Positions 20,797 to 31,596 of a stretch of DNA of 64,000 nucleotides are shown in pieces. How positions within the stretch are numbered: position 1 is the first letter of the stretch; every line of letters begins with the position of its first letter. Both the position numbers and the translations under genes were made by a program. The notes under the pieces are model-generated. The model saw only the letters and a program-made list of their open reading frames with translations. It was not told the origin of the DNA and did no database searches. The DNA comes from Spironucleus salmonicida (taxonomy: Eukaryota > Fornicata > Diplomonadida > Hexamitidae), in assembly GCA_000497125.2 (NCBI GenBank), contig CM035319.1:612001-676000 (forward strand). The letters are read 5' to 3'.

Positions 20797-21720
20797 TCAC
20801 TACTAAAGCTCCTAGCTCACGATCTCCGCGCACATTTGTCCGAAAATATATCGCATTTCTCCAACCTCGCATTGAGCACCCTCCAAGAAGTTCTACACGT
20901 TCTTAACACCCACGGGCGCCCGGATGCACTCGATGGCTGCTTTTTTGTCGTTATAGCCGACTTTCCCCATGAAATTTTTACCATCTAGCGGATCGCCAAA
21001 AACGAAGTAGCCTGTGAATTTCTCCGCTTTGGGTGCACTGAATTTTTTCGTCTGAGAGATCGATACGCCGGTAAGCAACTGGTAGGCGTTGATAATTTAC
21101 TTCATTTTAATTTGTTCCTTAAAGGAATTCTACATTTCTGACTCGCTTTTGCTCAGCTTCATCGATAGATCCGAAAACTTTAGACTCTGGGCATCGGATT
21201 TAGTATTACTCGCAAGTCCCTTTGCCTATTACTGGAGACTTCGAATTTCAACTTCCTGTGCTCTGATTTTTGCCTAGAATTTTTCGTTAATTTGATCCTC
21301 TAAGGCTTTATTCTAGGTGGTGATCTGTTAGATCTCCTTTGCATGCTAGAGCACGTACGTATCTTAATTTTATTGTAATGTTTACAATAATGGTGTCAGC
21401 GTACTGAGCTGCGCAGAAACGTCTTCATTCGCGCTGAATAGCTCCCGGTACGCGCGCAGAAGCTGTTGATAATCGTCCGCTGAATAGATCTATCCAAAAT
21501 CATCAGGAGAGATTTTTTTGGTAGATGAGGTACGTTTTGACTTCGAGGGCTGCTATTTTGGGGCTGGTGGAGAAGGGGATGGCGACTAGGAGTAGGAATA
21601 GGAGTAATATGAGGACTATTCGGAGGGCTCTTATACTGGTAGTTTATGTTTGTGCCTTGATGAGGTTTTCTGATTATTCACAACGCGTTTTGTGTGATCT
21701 CTGGAACTTCTTGAAGGCAT
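20797..21720 (-). CDS. Coiled coil plus C-terminal globular domain, 307 aa (kinetochore-type?)
   Basis: ATG 21720 to TGA 20797-20799. Residues 1-~75 are basic and Ser/Tyr/Pro-rich. Residues ~90-200 form a long coiled coil. A compact ~100-residue domain follows, beginning A-Y-Q-L-L-T-G-V-S-I-S, with later G-Y-F-V-F-G-D-P. Coiled coil followed by a small RWD-like globe containing a Y-x-L-L-T-G-x-x-I motif is the layout of Csm1/Pcs1, Spc24 and Spc25. I favour a chromosome-segregation protein but cannot choose which. An ATP or metal site is not visible. Confidence 0.82.
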
Positions 21721-21814
21721 TATTAAAATTTGAAATGCCGATAAATTATACTAAGCTGTATATAATAATATAAATTAAAAATAATTTTGTATTTCTTATC
21801 TACATTGTAAATAA

Positions 21815-21988
21815 ATGAATCACTCTGTGTCGTCCCCGGATTTTCTGTATAAATCAGTAAGTTAATGCCCTATGTTCTATCAGGAATTTAAATAATTGGT
21901 TTAAAAATTATCGATCCAAAAGGTTGACCTTTTTAGATTATATTAACAAGTTGAATATTTAGAGAATATTCTAGTGAATTTTGACTGA
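21815..21988 (+). CDS. Small protein, 57 aa
   Basis: ATG 21815 to TGA 21986-21988, divergent from the coiled-coil gene upstream (94 bp between starts). The chain starts M-N-H-S-V-S-S-P-D-F-L-Y and continues as an amphipathic helix with F-Y-Q-E-F-K-Q-L-V and Y-Q-Q-V-E-Y-L-E. Composition is protein-like despite the length. No family recognised. Confidence 0.55.
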
Positions 21989-22112
21989 TTAGGATTATTA
22001 AACAATTTATGTACTTTAAAGCTAAATGCTTATACAAGTTAATAAAAGTCACTACTCTTATCATTTTCATACAAACTAGAATAGTGTAATATTGTTTCGC
22101 TGTAATAAGACT

Positions 22113-23198
22113 TCACTAAGATATTATCTCAACCTCTTCAGAAAACCTTACACGTCTCGCTGAAATTTCTACATCTGAAAAGTAAAACTTATCAGGAGCA
22201 ATAGACATTTTCATTGAATTATAATTCTTCTTAACTAACTTCTCTTTACTCTAACTTCTTTTACTCAATTATTTTTAGTGTTCAATCTCAATTTATTCAA
22301 TTTCTTTCTATAATTTTTAAATTTCAGAATCTAATTTCTTAACGCCATCAATTTTTAAATCAGGTTTTACTTTAATTTCTTATTTCCATTCTTTGATACT
22401 CTCTTTTTTAATAAATTATTATACTATATTGTCTATTTAAAAAGTTTTTCGCTTACGCTCCGTCCATTTCTCACCGTTTTTCCCAAAAACCTAATTTCCA
22501 ATATCAATAATAATAGTAGCACATTTTTTGCAATCAATTTCAGCTCCAATCCTATTCTGTATTTCAATTTAAAATTCATTCTGCCTTCCCATTTCTTTTT
22601 TTAATATATCGCCAAAAATTGTCGACTTAGGATCAATTTTTTTGTTTAAAATAAATATTTACGCAGCAAACTTTTATAGCTTTAAGAAATTACTCTTTAT
22701 AAGAGAATTGGAAAATTAAACGGTAGGTAAATTTGCATTTTGATATAATTCACTTTAGGCTAGAAACCTTTTTAAAATTAGATTCTGTGCTGGTTTTTAT
22801 GGTTTATAGACTATTTAGCTAGGCTGCGCTGGCTATAGAGAAATATTAATTTCTGATATAGATGGTTAATCTAGTTTAACAGGCTTATTAAGTTTTAAGA
22901 CTGTAGAAAAATGATTTGCTTTTAAACTTTCATATTTCGGGGAACTAATATGTTCTGTGATTGAAGATTCTCTTAGTGGTAAATTTTATTCATGAAAGTT
23001 AGATAAGATGTCAATTTCATGCTTAAGAAGAGATGGTGAGTCGATTTGTGGAGGATTTCTTAAAGCATTAACAAAATCTTCAAAAGATTCAGAATCTGGT
23101 GAATTTTATATATCTGGGTCAAAAAGATAGTCTAATGCTAGAGGTTTATCGTGTTTGATATCATTTAGGAGTGATACAAAGTCATCGGAAAATTCCAT
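22113..23198 (-). CDS. Unknown protein, 361 aa
   Basis: ATG 23198 to TGA 22113-22115. The first ~130 residues are acidic and Ser/Pro-rich. The middle (~150-260) contains ordered segments such as K-R-F-L-A-Q-S-E-L-Y-Q and K-K-C-A-T-I-I-I-D-I-G. A Lys/Glu/Gln coiled coil covers ~260-320, and the end reads F-S-E-E-V-E-I-I-S-Q. About a tenth of codons are TAA/TAG Gln. No recognised domain. Confidence 0.82.
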
Positions 23199-23293
23199 TT
23201 TTAATAGGGTATTAATTTTTAGTATTTATAATAATATTAAGAATATGAATAATGAAGTATAATTTTATTATATAATAATAGTATGCCTTAAAA

Positions 23294-23656
23294 ATGCGAG
23301 GCGCTTTTAAATCTACAAATTTTTCTTTTAATAGATCAGTACTAGCCTCGACAGATTAAAAAAGAGGATATTTTGCAGAATAAAGCTAGAAAGCCATTGA
23401 GAACACGTTATTAAAAATTGAACCAACAAAATAATTTTAAAGACGACCTAGATCATAACTATTTGCTTTAAGATCATCCTGTAACAATGAGCTTTATTAA
23501 CCAATTGACTCATTTCAGTCATCTTAAGTAGGTATATTTAGCAAAGAATTAGTAAAGTACAGGTAGGAGAAAATGTTTCTTAGTAATGTAGAAAAAGAGA
23601 CCGGGTTTATGTACAAAAAGGGGATTAAGTTTAGTATGAGTAGTAGAATTTAGTGA
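23294..23656 (+). CDS. Unknown protein, 120 aa
   Basis: ATG 23294 to TGA 23654-23656. Start is M-R-G-A-F-K-S-T-N-F. It is Ser/Arg/Gln-rich in the first half and ends K-K-G-I-K-F-S-M-S-S-R-I-Q. I chose this frame over the ATG at 23283 (118 codons, different frame) because of a more natural composition. It is convergent with the next gene, 14 bp away. Confidence 0.62.
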
Positions 23657-23670
23657 GATAAAACTGATAA

Positions 23671-24030
23671 TCAATCTAAACTTATAAAGCTGAAACTTTA
23701 TTCAACTAATGTAAAAGAATTCTATTTATAACTTCTCCAACCTTGTGGAATATATTTAAAGTTACGAAACTCTTACAGATATGTTTTATCAATAGGGATT
23801 GACTGATCAATGGGCAATAAAATTGTATGATTTAAATATTAAACGTACTAGTATTAACCCTTTCTAATAATAATTAGATCAGTATCTTCTAAGTCTAGAA
23901 CAACATCTCCAGTTTTAAAATGTAAAGTGATTAAATTATCTTATGAGGTAATATCTATATATGATTCAATGATGTTTTCAGCAGATGGCTATAGATATGT
24001 CCGCATCAAATATTTACAGGTAATAGACAT
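23671..24030 (-). CDS. Unknown protein, 119 aa
   Basis: ATG 24030 to TGA 23671-23673. The chain is beta-rich, for example I-E-S-Y-I-D-I-T-S-Q-D, then L-I-T-L-H-F-K-T-G-D-V-V-L-D-L-E-D-T-D-L. It ends with S-F-S-F-I-S-L-D. The pattern suggests a small all-beta domain. Plus-strand frames here are broken by TGA. No family match. Confidence 0.75.
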
Positions 24031-25004
24031 TTCTGAATTAAGTATACGTATATATATAAGGAATTATTTAACTACTTAAAAAAATTAGAGAGTTTATTTA
24101 TTTTATAGAGATTTACTGTTATATTGGTATTTAAGAATCACAATTAATACCAAGTTGAATTTATGTATAATTAATCTCCTTAAGTTCCAAATATAAACAA
24201 TTCTGTATATAAAAATTATTTGTATTATATAATGTACTAATATAAATTATACACATAGTTTAATATGTAAAGTGCTCTGCTTAACTAGATATTTATATAA
24301 AAAATGATTTTTAAATTTGTGTAAATATTCTACTTCTATATAAATTATTACCAATTTTAATTATATAGTTACTGATATTCTGAGAGTATTGTGATTTATC
24401 ATAATAATAAATTTAAAAATCTGTAAAAACTGAAATAACATTAAGAATTATTATTAAATAATAATTTATTGTTATCGAGTACACTAATTAGTAAATTTAA
24501 TTTCATGAATATAAAGATAAAATTATTTGATGTAAAGTACATAATAGTGATATAAATTCAAGGACTAGGTTATGATAAGCAAAAATAATGAACCTCTTGA
24601 CAAGCTAAATTTTAGTAACAATAAATAATCAAATTATTTATTAGCTATTAATGGATTAAAATAACACCGTAGGATTTTTTTAAAGGAATTTTAGAATTTT
24701 TAATAATAAACTTTATACTTAACGAATACTCGTATTAAAAGGAGTTAAATAATTTAAACTAATAAAACGTATCTATTATAAGATATATTGTATATGTTTA
24801 TATTATGTAAACTTCTGGGTTTATTCGAAGTAGATACAAAATTAAAATATAACAGACGGTTATTACTTATTTTTAATTTCTAAATATAATAATTATATAA
24901 TTTATAATCATAACTTTAGATATTAATAACTCGCTGTCTTTTTATAAACTAAAATATAGAAAAATAGATACAATTATCTTTTAAATATTTTATTCTCACT
25001 ATAA
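24031..25004. other. AT-rich interval upstream of the acyltransferase cassette
   Basis: About 970 bp. Both strands hold open frames (minus 24558-24911, 117 codons, hydrophobic N-terminus; plus from ATG 24572, running out of frame into the cassette). Because they overlap and lack support, I call neither. Composition jumps from very AT-rich to GC-rich within a few bases of 25005. Confidence 0.45.
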
Positions 25005-26923
25005 ATGAGTGTCACACCGGACGCGATCAACATCATCCACAAGGGCAGCGGGGACGACGGCCTCCTGCCCGCCAAGCTACCACGGGAATCCTCTAAACCG
25101 TACCTAGCGTACCGCAAGTTCGTCGAGTTCTTCTTCCCACCCTCGGTATCGGACGGCGGTTGCTCGCGCCTGATCTCTATCGAGTTCACCCGCGGCATCG
25201 CCATCTTTATCATGATAGTCGGTCACGAGGCCCTGACCTCACTGTCGCTGGAGGAGCGGACATCGCCAGTGCTGTGGCGCAAGCTGCTGTTCTACGCGCT
25301 TGTGACGCCCATCGGGGTGCTGACGGGGTGGCGGTCCATCTTCGTCCTGCTTTCGGGGATCGGGATGGGATACTCCTTCTTCCAGAAGATCACGTACCCG
25401 AACCCCCGCCATATGGTTGCGTAGACACTGCTCTCGCTGCTGGGGTGCGTGCTGCTGCTCCCGCTGTACTACGTGTACCACACGCTGCAGGTTCTATCCT
25501 ACCAGGACCCGCTCGGAGACTTCAAACTGGCCACACCCTTCTACACCAAGCTCGACACGCTGTCCCAGGCGCCCATCTTCTTCGGTCTCTCGCTGCCGCT
25601 CACGCTGCTCGTGTTGCTCGCGCTATACCTGTGCATCGGCTTCCCACTGCGCAAGCGCCTGTCGCAGGAGCGCATTCTGGTCGTTATCGCAGTGGTGTGC
25701 ACCGTGATTGCTTGCCTGCAGAACTTCCTCTTTTCCTACGTCTCTCTCGGGTTGCGCCACCTATTTTCCCGTACCTGGAAGTACGAGAACATCCCCGCTG
25801 CGGACTGGCCAATCGAGTGTCCCGCGAATAAGCTCAATCAGCAGACCTTATTCGGGGCGCACATCCAGTCCATCTTCATGCACTTCCTCGCCGGGGAGGT
25901 TATGCAGGTGAACCCGCTCTTCAGCTACTTCTTCGTTGGCTTCGCCTACGCCGCCATGCTCGTGCGCTTCAAGCTCATCAAGAAGCAGCTGCTCGACCGC
26001 GATGACCGTGAGGAGGCAGCCACCGCGTACCAGGCCGAGCGCCGCCGGTACATTATTATGGGCTGGGCCTACCCCGCGTTCTGGTTCCTCATCAGCGTGC
26101 TCGTTAGCGTACAGGCGCGCCAGGAACTCAAGTCCGGGCTCCGCAGCTACGTCTTCGACATCACCATGTTCCTTGCGAGCCAGCAGCCCACCGACTGGTG
26201 CCTGGTGCCTGAGTTTTCCTGCCCCACGCTGGTTGCGGAGATAGTGCTCCTGAACCTCGGCTTCTACCTCTTCGAATTCGGTACCAAGCCGGTGACCTAC
26301 GTACGCACGCAGCGTATCCTCTTCCTCCGTCGTTTTTCCTCGATGAGCTTCACCTACTTCGTGTTCTCGCGCTACCTCGGCAGACCAATGTACAGCATCC
26401 TACGCGTCAGCAAACTCAACTCGCTCACCACGCTGCAGTTCTACGGCTACATGGGCATCTACTTCTGTGTAACGCTCTGCATCCAGCTCGCGCTCGACAC
26501 CATCTACTGCCGGCTTATGCCAGACTGGATCATCAAGCGGTGGTCAGACCTGTTCATGGTCAAGAAGAGCGCCCGCACCGAGCTCAGCGATAACCACCTC
26601 AACGTGCGGCCGGTAATCCTGTTCGGCAAGGTGCTAGAGTGAGTCAGATACCAACTCAGAAATACGCCCCGGGGCCAGGCGCCGTCTCCCTCGCCGGCTT
26701 CTTGTGCCGCTCCTGGATCAGCAGCGAACCCCCGCGCTTTTGCACGACCACGTTGTACTCCCCGGGTCCTACGGTAGGCTTAGGCTGCCGCTCCTGCATC
26801 TGGCTGAACTTAGCGCTCACGTTCTGGAAGATGCGGTCCCGCGAGATCTCGTATTGGCCAGGGCCGGGCGCCGTGCCACGCTCCGGGGCGGCCTCCCGCT
26901 TCTGCCCGATGTACCCGCCCTTC
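25003..26923. repeat. GC-rich duplicated cassette, copy 1
   Basis: About 1.92 kb, nearly identical in direct orientation to 31595-33515 (constant offset 6592). I noticed one substitution, C versus T at 25016/31608. The left breakpoint is at the acyltransferase ATG; the right one lies inside the STPGR gene. Flanks on both sides are unrelated between copies. Confidence 0.95.
25005..26642 (+). CDS. Multi-pass membrane acyltransferase-like protein, 545 aa (HGSNAT/DUF1624 type)
   Basis: ATG 25005 to TGA 26640-26642, with one internal TAG (25422-25424) read as Gln. A soluble N-terminus of ~60 residues precedes S-I-E-F-T-R-G-I-A-I-F-I-M-I-V-G-H-E, which fits the R-G-x-x-x-x-x-M pattern at the first membrane helix of heparan-alpha-glucosaminide N-acetyltransferase and related YeiB/DUF1624 proteins. 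I count 9-11 hydrophobic spans. Those enzymes move acetyl or acyl groups across membranes; the substrate here is unknown. Codons are strongly G/C-ending, unlike most neighbours. Its stop is 13 bp from the stop of the convergent STPGR gene. Confidence 0.88.
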
Positions 26924-27831
26924 GGCTATGTATCAGGGATGTATGTTGGTCCAGGAGTTGGATCGACTTTATTTTCATTCCTATCAAAAATCTTACCACC
27001 TTTTCCGTTGAGTGTGCTTTTTTATGGCTACATCGCTATATCATGTGTTTCTACTTTATTCAAGTCGTTGCGATTACTTTTTGACATGAGTCCACCTGCT
27101 GTAGTAACCCATTCCCCTACCTTCTAGTGATCACCAGGGCCTGGTCCAATTGATGATTTTTCTAAAGGTTTTGTTGCAATAGAGAAACTTTTGCCTGATA
27201 TAACAGTAGCGTCATAAGAGCCTGGTCCTGGAGTCGCATCTTTTTGAACACTCTATACTTTTTAGGCTATATATCCATTAGTTCCTTGAGGTTTACGTGA
27301 TATATCATATTCTCCAGGTCCGACTGATATTTTTTGTGATTTTTCTTATAATTATGAGAATTTTGAACTTTGAGTCTTTAAAAACGATTCTCTATTAATA
27401 GTATATTACCCGGGGCCAGGAAGGAAATTTTTTCGTGATTCTTATCGCTTCTCTCCAATATAACTACCTTTCGGTTTTTCTCCAGGTAGCACATAATAAT
27501 CTGGTCCTGCCTATACTTTGGTATTTCGTTTTTCAAAAATTGTACCTCCTTTTTAATTAAGACTAGATAACTAACCAACAAGATCTACATCAGGATTTTA
27601 AGATTTTTTTTCTGGTATTCTCGCACTCTAAGTCATTTTACCCCCTGGGAGTGCTTTCCACACTTCTGGTTTTTAATAAGATCCAGGACCAGGAGTATCT
27701 TTAACAACATTGCTCATATGCGACGGTGGTATAGTAATAGGTTTTGTATTTCCAAATGCGCATGGTAGAGATGATTTACTAAGGGCTTTCAGTCTTTATT
27801 ACTTAAGAATCTCATCGCGCGCGGTAAGCAT
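26656..27831 (-). CDS. STPGR (SHIPPO/ODF3-type) repeat protein, 391 aa
   Basis: ATG 27831 to TGA 26656-26658. The protein is a chain of Pro-Gly motifs (P-G-P-G-S-Y, P-G-P-G-Q-Y, G-P-G-E-Y, P-G-P-G-A-Y) alternating with K-G-S-Y-I-G-E-K-R-type units. Two larger units of ~115 residues repeat the same order: K-G-G-x-I-F, then Y-I-G-x-K-R, then P-G-P-G-Q-Y, then G-P-G-E-Y. STPGR proteins bind flagellar or cytoskeletal microtubules. The C-terminal ~88 codons (up to base 26923) are GC-rich and part of the duplicated cassette; the rest is AT-rich. Confidence 0.9.
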
Positions 27832-28317
27832 TATTTAGATTTTAGAAAGATAATCTGCACTTATTATATATTCAATATATTTATTTATTTTACTCACAAC
27901 TAATTATGAAAATTTAACGATGATCACGAAAGCACTGATATCTTCAGTTATATATTATATCTGCTCAAATAGCAAGCTAGATTATTTATTAATAATCATT
28001 CAGTACTTTATTTAGTACTCTTTCATCAAAAATATATATAATAAATATTAAATAAAGTTCATATCTTCATAATCGTTTATATTAATTTCAGAAATAAGTA
28101 TCCCATAAATAAATTTAGTGAATGATACTAAATGTAGTAATTTTACTAAAATGAAAAGGTTTAACTTTAATAATAAATTTATATAATAAAAATCATATTT
28201 CTATCAAAACTATTGCAAATTATATAATATTGCTTAGAATATATTTTGGTATAAACTTTCACGATGCTTAAGAGCTAATTAAAAGATGAAATTCAATAAA
28301 AATAAGAGCATTCATTT
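27832..28317. other. AT-rich spacer
   Basis: No gene called. A plus-strand frame from 27929 stays open for more than 500 codons, but past 28318 it is only antisense to two good genes. Confidence 0.55.
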
Positions 28318-29037
28318 TCAAAGTTCGTCTTTGCTAGACAGTTTCAGTTCTAGCTTGACGACAGCTTCTTCAAGTTCACGAATACGTAATCTTAGACTAT
28401 GTTCCATATAGTTACGAATAGCTCTTACACTTTACCCTTTCCACTCTTCCCACTGTGGTTCAACTAGATCTGCAACTGACGTGACTTTGAGATATTTATC
28501 ATTTCGCATGATAACACCACTTTCATATATTTTAAGTTTCTCGCAAATATCTGGTAATTATTCGCAGTAAATAATACTAATGGTTTCATTAATAACAGTT
28601 GAAAATCTGCTCATAAACCCAAGAATAGTTACACAATGCTCACATGTAGGTGTGATAAAAATAGTAGTAACATTTTCAATGTATTCAGATACTTAAACTA
28701 AATTTGGACTAGCTTCAGTAGTCTTCAATTATAAGTACATTTTGAGCCTAGAATTTGTCAAAGGGTAATCTAGTTTCTCAGCAGACCCGTCTTAAATACT
28801 GAGTACAAATATTTAAGGTATTTATGCAAATTCTGGGAGCTTAAATACTTCTACATTGGCTGGATCTTTCTTATCGACAAAGAAAAATTTTAGTCCCGAA
28901 AATGATGATTCCAACGAAGAAAATTCATTTTTAAAAGTAAATGGAGCAGAAAAATCATCAAAATAAACAGCAACTGAGTAGTTCTGTTATTTTATATATT
29001 CAAACGTAACAGTCTCAATACAAAGATAAATCAACAT
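28318..29037 (-). CDS. ER thioredoxin-like protein with C-terminal KDEL, 239 aa
   Basis: ATG 29037 to TGA 28318-28320. A hydrophobic start (M-L-I-Y-L-C-I-E-T-V) may be a signal peptide. Two thioredoxin-like halves follow; the second holds a C-E-H-C redox pair at 132-135 after the strand T-T-I-F-I-T-P-T. The end is a charged helix finishing S-S-K-D-E-L, a canonical ER-retrieval signal. This is the layout of a small protein disulfide isomerase-like protein of the secretory pathway. The active-site dipeptide E-H is unusual next to the common G-H or G-P. Only one CxxC is visible. Confidence 0.9.
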
Positions 29038-29084
29038 TAAAGTGAAGTGGTGCGGATAATTGATATTAACATATAATATTCCAC

Positions 29085-30053
29085 TCAGATATCAGGAACG
29101 ATAAAACGGCCCTTTTACGCAATAATACTTGGCAGCTTCTCCTTCAGTTTCACATCTTCTAGAGGGTCTCTATAAAATTAGCCCATATCTAATTTGTATC
29201 GTGCACATACCCTTTTAAGCCCCAGCATCGCATATTAGAGCTATTTTCGGACGCCGACCGCCTCACTTTCCTGCTGGTTAATTTGGCTCTTCCACTCCAA
29301 ATACTATACTTTCCATTGCCGTAATAGCACCAATTCGTCGTCGTTATCCTTAAGTGCCTTATCTTAGTCAATAATTTTTCGTTCCAATTCCAAGTTTTTC
29401 TTCTTTAAGATCATGTTGCGCTTTCCAAGCTGCATCACCTCCTCCCGGTTTATTTCGGCGTCCAATTCGAGCTCTTTAATGCGCTTTTCGGCCTTCATTC
29501 CAAACTCCAAATTCTTCCACAATTCTTCATCCTGGCTCCGCAGTTGCAGCCGCAAGACTTCCTTTTCCGCAAGCGCACAACGCGCCTTATCTGGCAGTTT
29601 CCGGAGTTCTTTGTCGACGTTGTTCTCGATTGTGTTCTCAAGCTGCAGTTGGAACTCGGCCGCTAACCCGGCACGAATTTGTGTCACTTCATCGCGGGTC
29701 TGCTGTATGGAGATCTTGTGTGATTTACGAAGCGTAATCTGCTCGTCGCGCAGCGTGCTGATCTGCTGCTTCAGGATCTCGTTCTCCCGTCGGAAGATGA
29801 GTAGTGTGGCAACCTCCTCGGATTTCGTAGAGATCTCGATCTGGAATGCCGTGACCTCGCCCTTCAAGACCATAATTTGTTGCTCGAAGTTGTACGAAAG
29901 GTTGTTGATTTCGCTTATTTGCTTGTTCCTAAGCTCCTAGAGCTAGTGCTCTGCACGCGCAAGACGTTCATCTTTTTCATCGATAGTTGAGCGTAGATAG
30001 GCCGTCAAAGCCTCAGACTGACGTAGTTTTTGCTGTAGGTCGTCGATATCCAT
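29085..30053 (-). CDS. Coiled-coil protein, 322 aa (basal body/flagellar type?)
   Basis: ATG 30053 to TGA 29085-29087, 47 bp upstream of the KDEL gene on the same strand. Nearly the whole length is heptad-rich helix, starting M-D-I-D-D-L-Q-Q-K-L, with a break near residue 270 and a short globular tail (F-Y-R-D-P-L-E-D-V, end F-I-V-P-D-I). The layout resembles the DUF4515 group (BBOF1, CFAP157) of basal-body and flagellar proteins. That match is by pattern only. Middle codons are GC-rich, while the 3' end is AT-rich. Confidence 0.87.
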
Positions 30054-31596
30054 TTGAAATGCGTGTGGAAAAATATATAGGAAAATATATAATAATTAGA
30101 CTAAAAACTTAGAGAAATTGCAATGGAATTGGCAAAATGTGTAGTTTATGAGCGAAGTGATAGGTGAGGTCTATGTATAGGCATATGAGTTTTAAAATTT
30201 ATTAGTGTCGGTTTTATTCCAATGAATAGATAATAGTAACTAGAAAAAAATAATTTATAAGATTTAAGGTAAAATTAATGAATCTTTTATATGTGATTAA
30301 AAATAGGTTTTGGTTTTGCTTTAATACACTATGTATAGTGTTTTTGAAGTTATAATTAGGTGTGGTATTTTTGGAATGAAATTAACTATTAGTAAGAAGA
30401 ATGAGTTTCTCTTGAACCATATTAAATGATAGATAAATTTTGATATGTAAATAATGTTGGTAGTTATATAAAGCCAATAGCTTCAAGTTGGTATAATTTA
30501 TCTTTAATGATGTTCTAAAAACTAAAAAGTTTTAAAGTTTACGAATTAATACATATTCAAACTAGCAAATTATTATATGAATTAATAAATTATCGATCTA
30601 TGCCTCTTATTTATCAGTATAAATAAAAAATTAGAAAACTAAGAATAAGATATTTAACTGCTTGCATTAATATTATTCTTACGATAGTCTTGCTATTTCA
30701 AAATTTATTGTTGTCATTATGTATATAATTGCTATTTAACTTTTAATCAGTAAATTTGATTATTTAAATTGAGACTATGCTTGATTCAATTTTCAGGTTA
30801 AAAAATATATATACGCAAGTGATATTTTGGTTTTGTAAACTATTCAATCATATAGCTAGTATTTCATATTGAGGTATTTATACTCCGGGTTAAAATGGTT
30901 ATTGCATATTCAAAACATCATACTTCAATTTATATTTCATATATCAATAGCTTTTAACTTCATTTATTTTTATATTAGTATGTTTATGAATAAATAATAT
31001 TATTAATATATAACGTAAAATTAGTAGTTATAATCCTAAAGAGGAATAATAATTATTTATAATAGATCTTTTATAATATGTCAAAAAAACAAAGAAATGT
31101 TATAAATGACAGATAAAGTAATTTTCTTTTATTTTGTAAAACTAATAGAGGCGATATATATTATTATTTAGTATTAGTTACTACTATGCATCAATTTTAG
31201 TATGAGTACATTGCAAAAAATATTTACATATAATTTTTCGTACAATATCTATTAAATGTATCAATAGTTAATTATTTTATTGTTCACATATGAAATTAAT
31301 AAAGATAAATAAAGATAATTCCGGATAATTATGTATACCATTTTTTCTAAATACAAAATTATTAAACTAATAAGTAATTATTTACTTCTTAGAATAATCG
31401 TAACATATTTAAAAATAATAACTGATGAATGTATTCATAATATATTCTACAAGTAAAAAGAAAAAACTACTTTCTTTTTGATTAAATATATAAAATAAAT
31501 GTTATTGTATTAGAATTCTTTTATGTTTAAACCGCTTAAGAGATCAATGTATTTAATTAAATTAACTAATTTATTAAAAAAATCAGTAATCTAAAA
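30054..31596. other. AT-rich intergenic region
   Basis: About 1.5 kb, very AT-rich, with frequent TGA in all plus-strand frames I followed. I see no gene or clear repeat. It separates the coiled-coil gene from cassette copy 2. Confidence 0.55.

Noticed and set aside
25160-25831. Plus-strand 223-aa ORF rich in Arg, Ala and His inside the cassette
   Set aside because: Different frame of the membrane acyltransferase; composition is that of a GC-rich shadow. The same applies to its copy at 31752-32423.
27929-29600. Plus-strand frame open for more than 500 codons
   Set aside because: It is antisense to the KDEL protein and the 322-aa coiled-coil gene, both with far better composition and signals. 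It is a warning that open length means little when only UGA stops.
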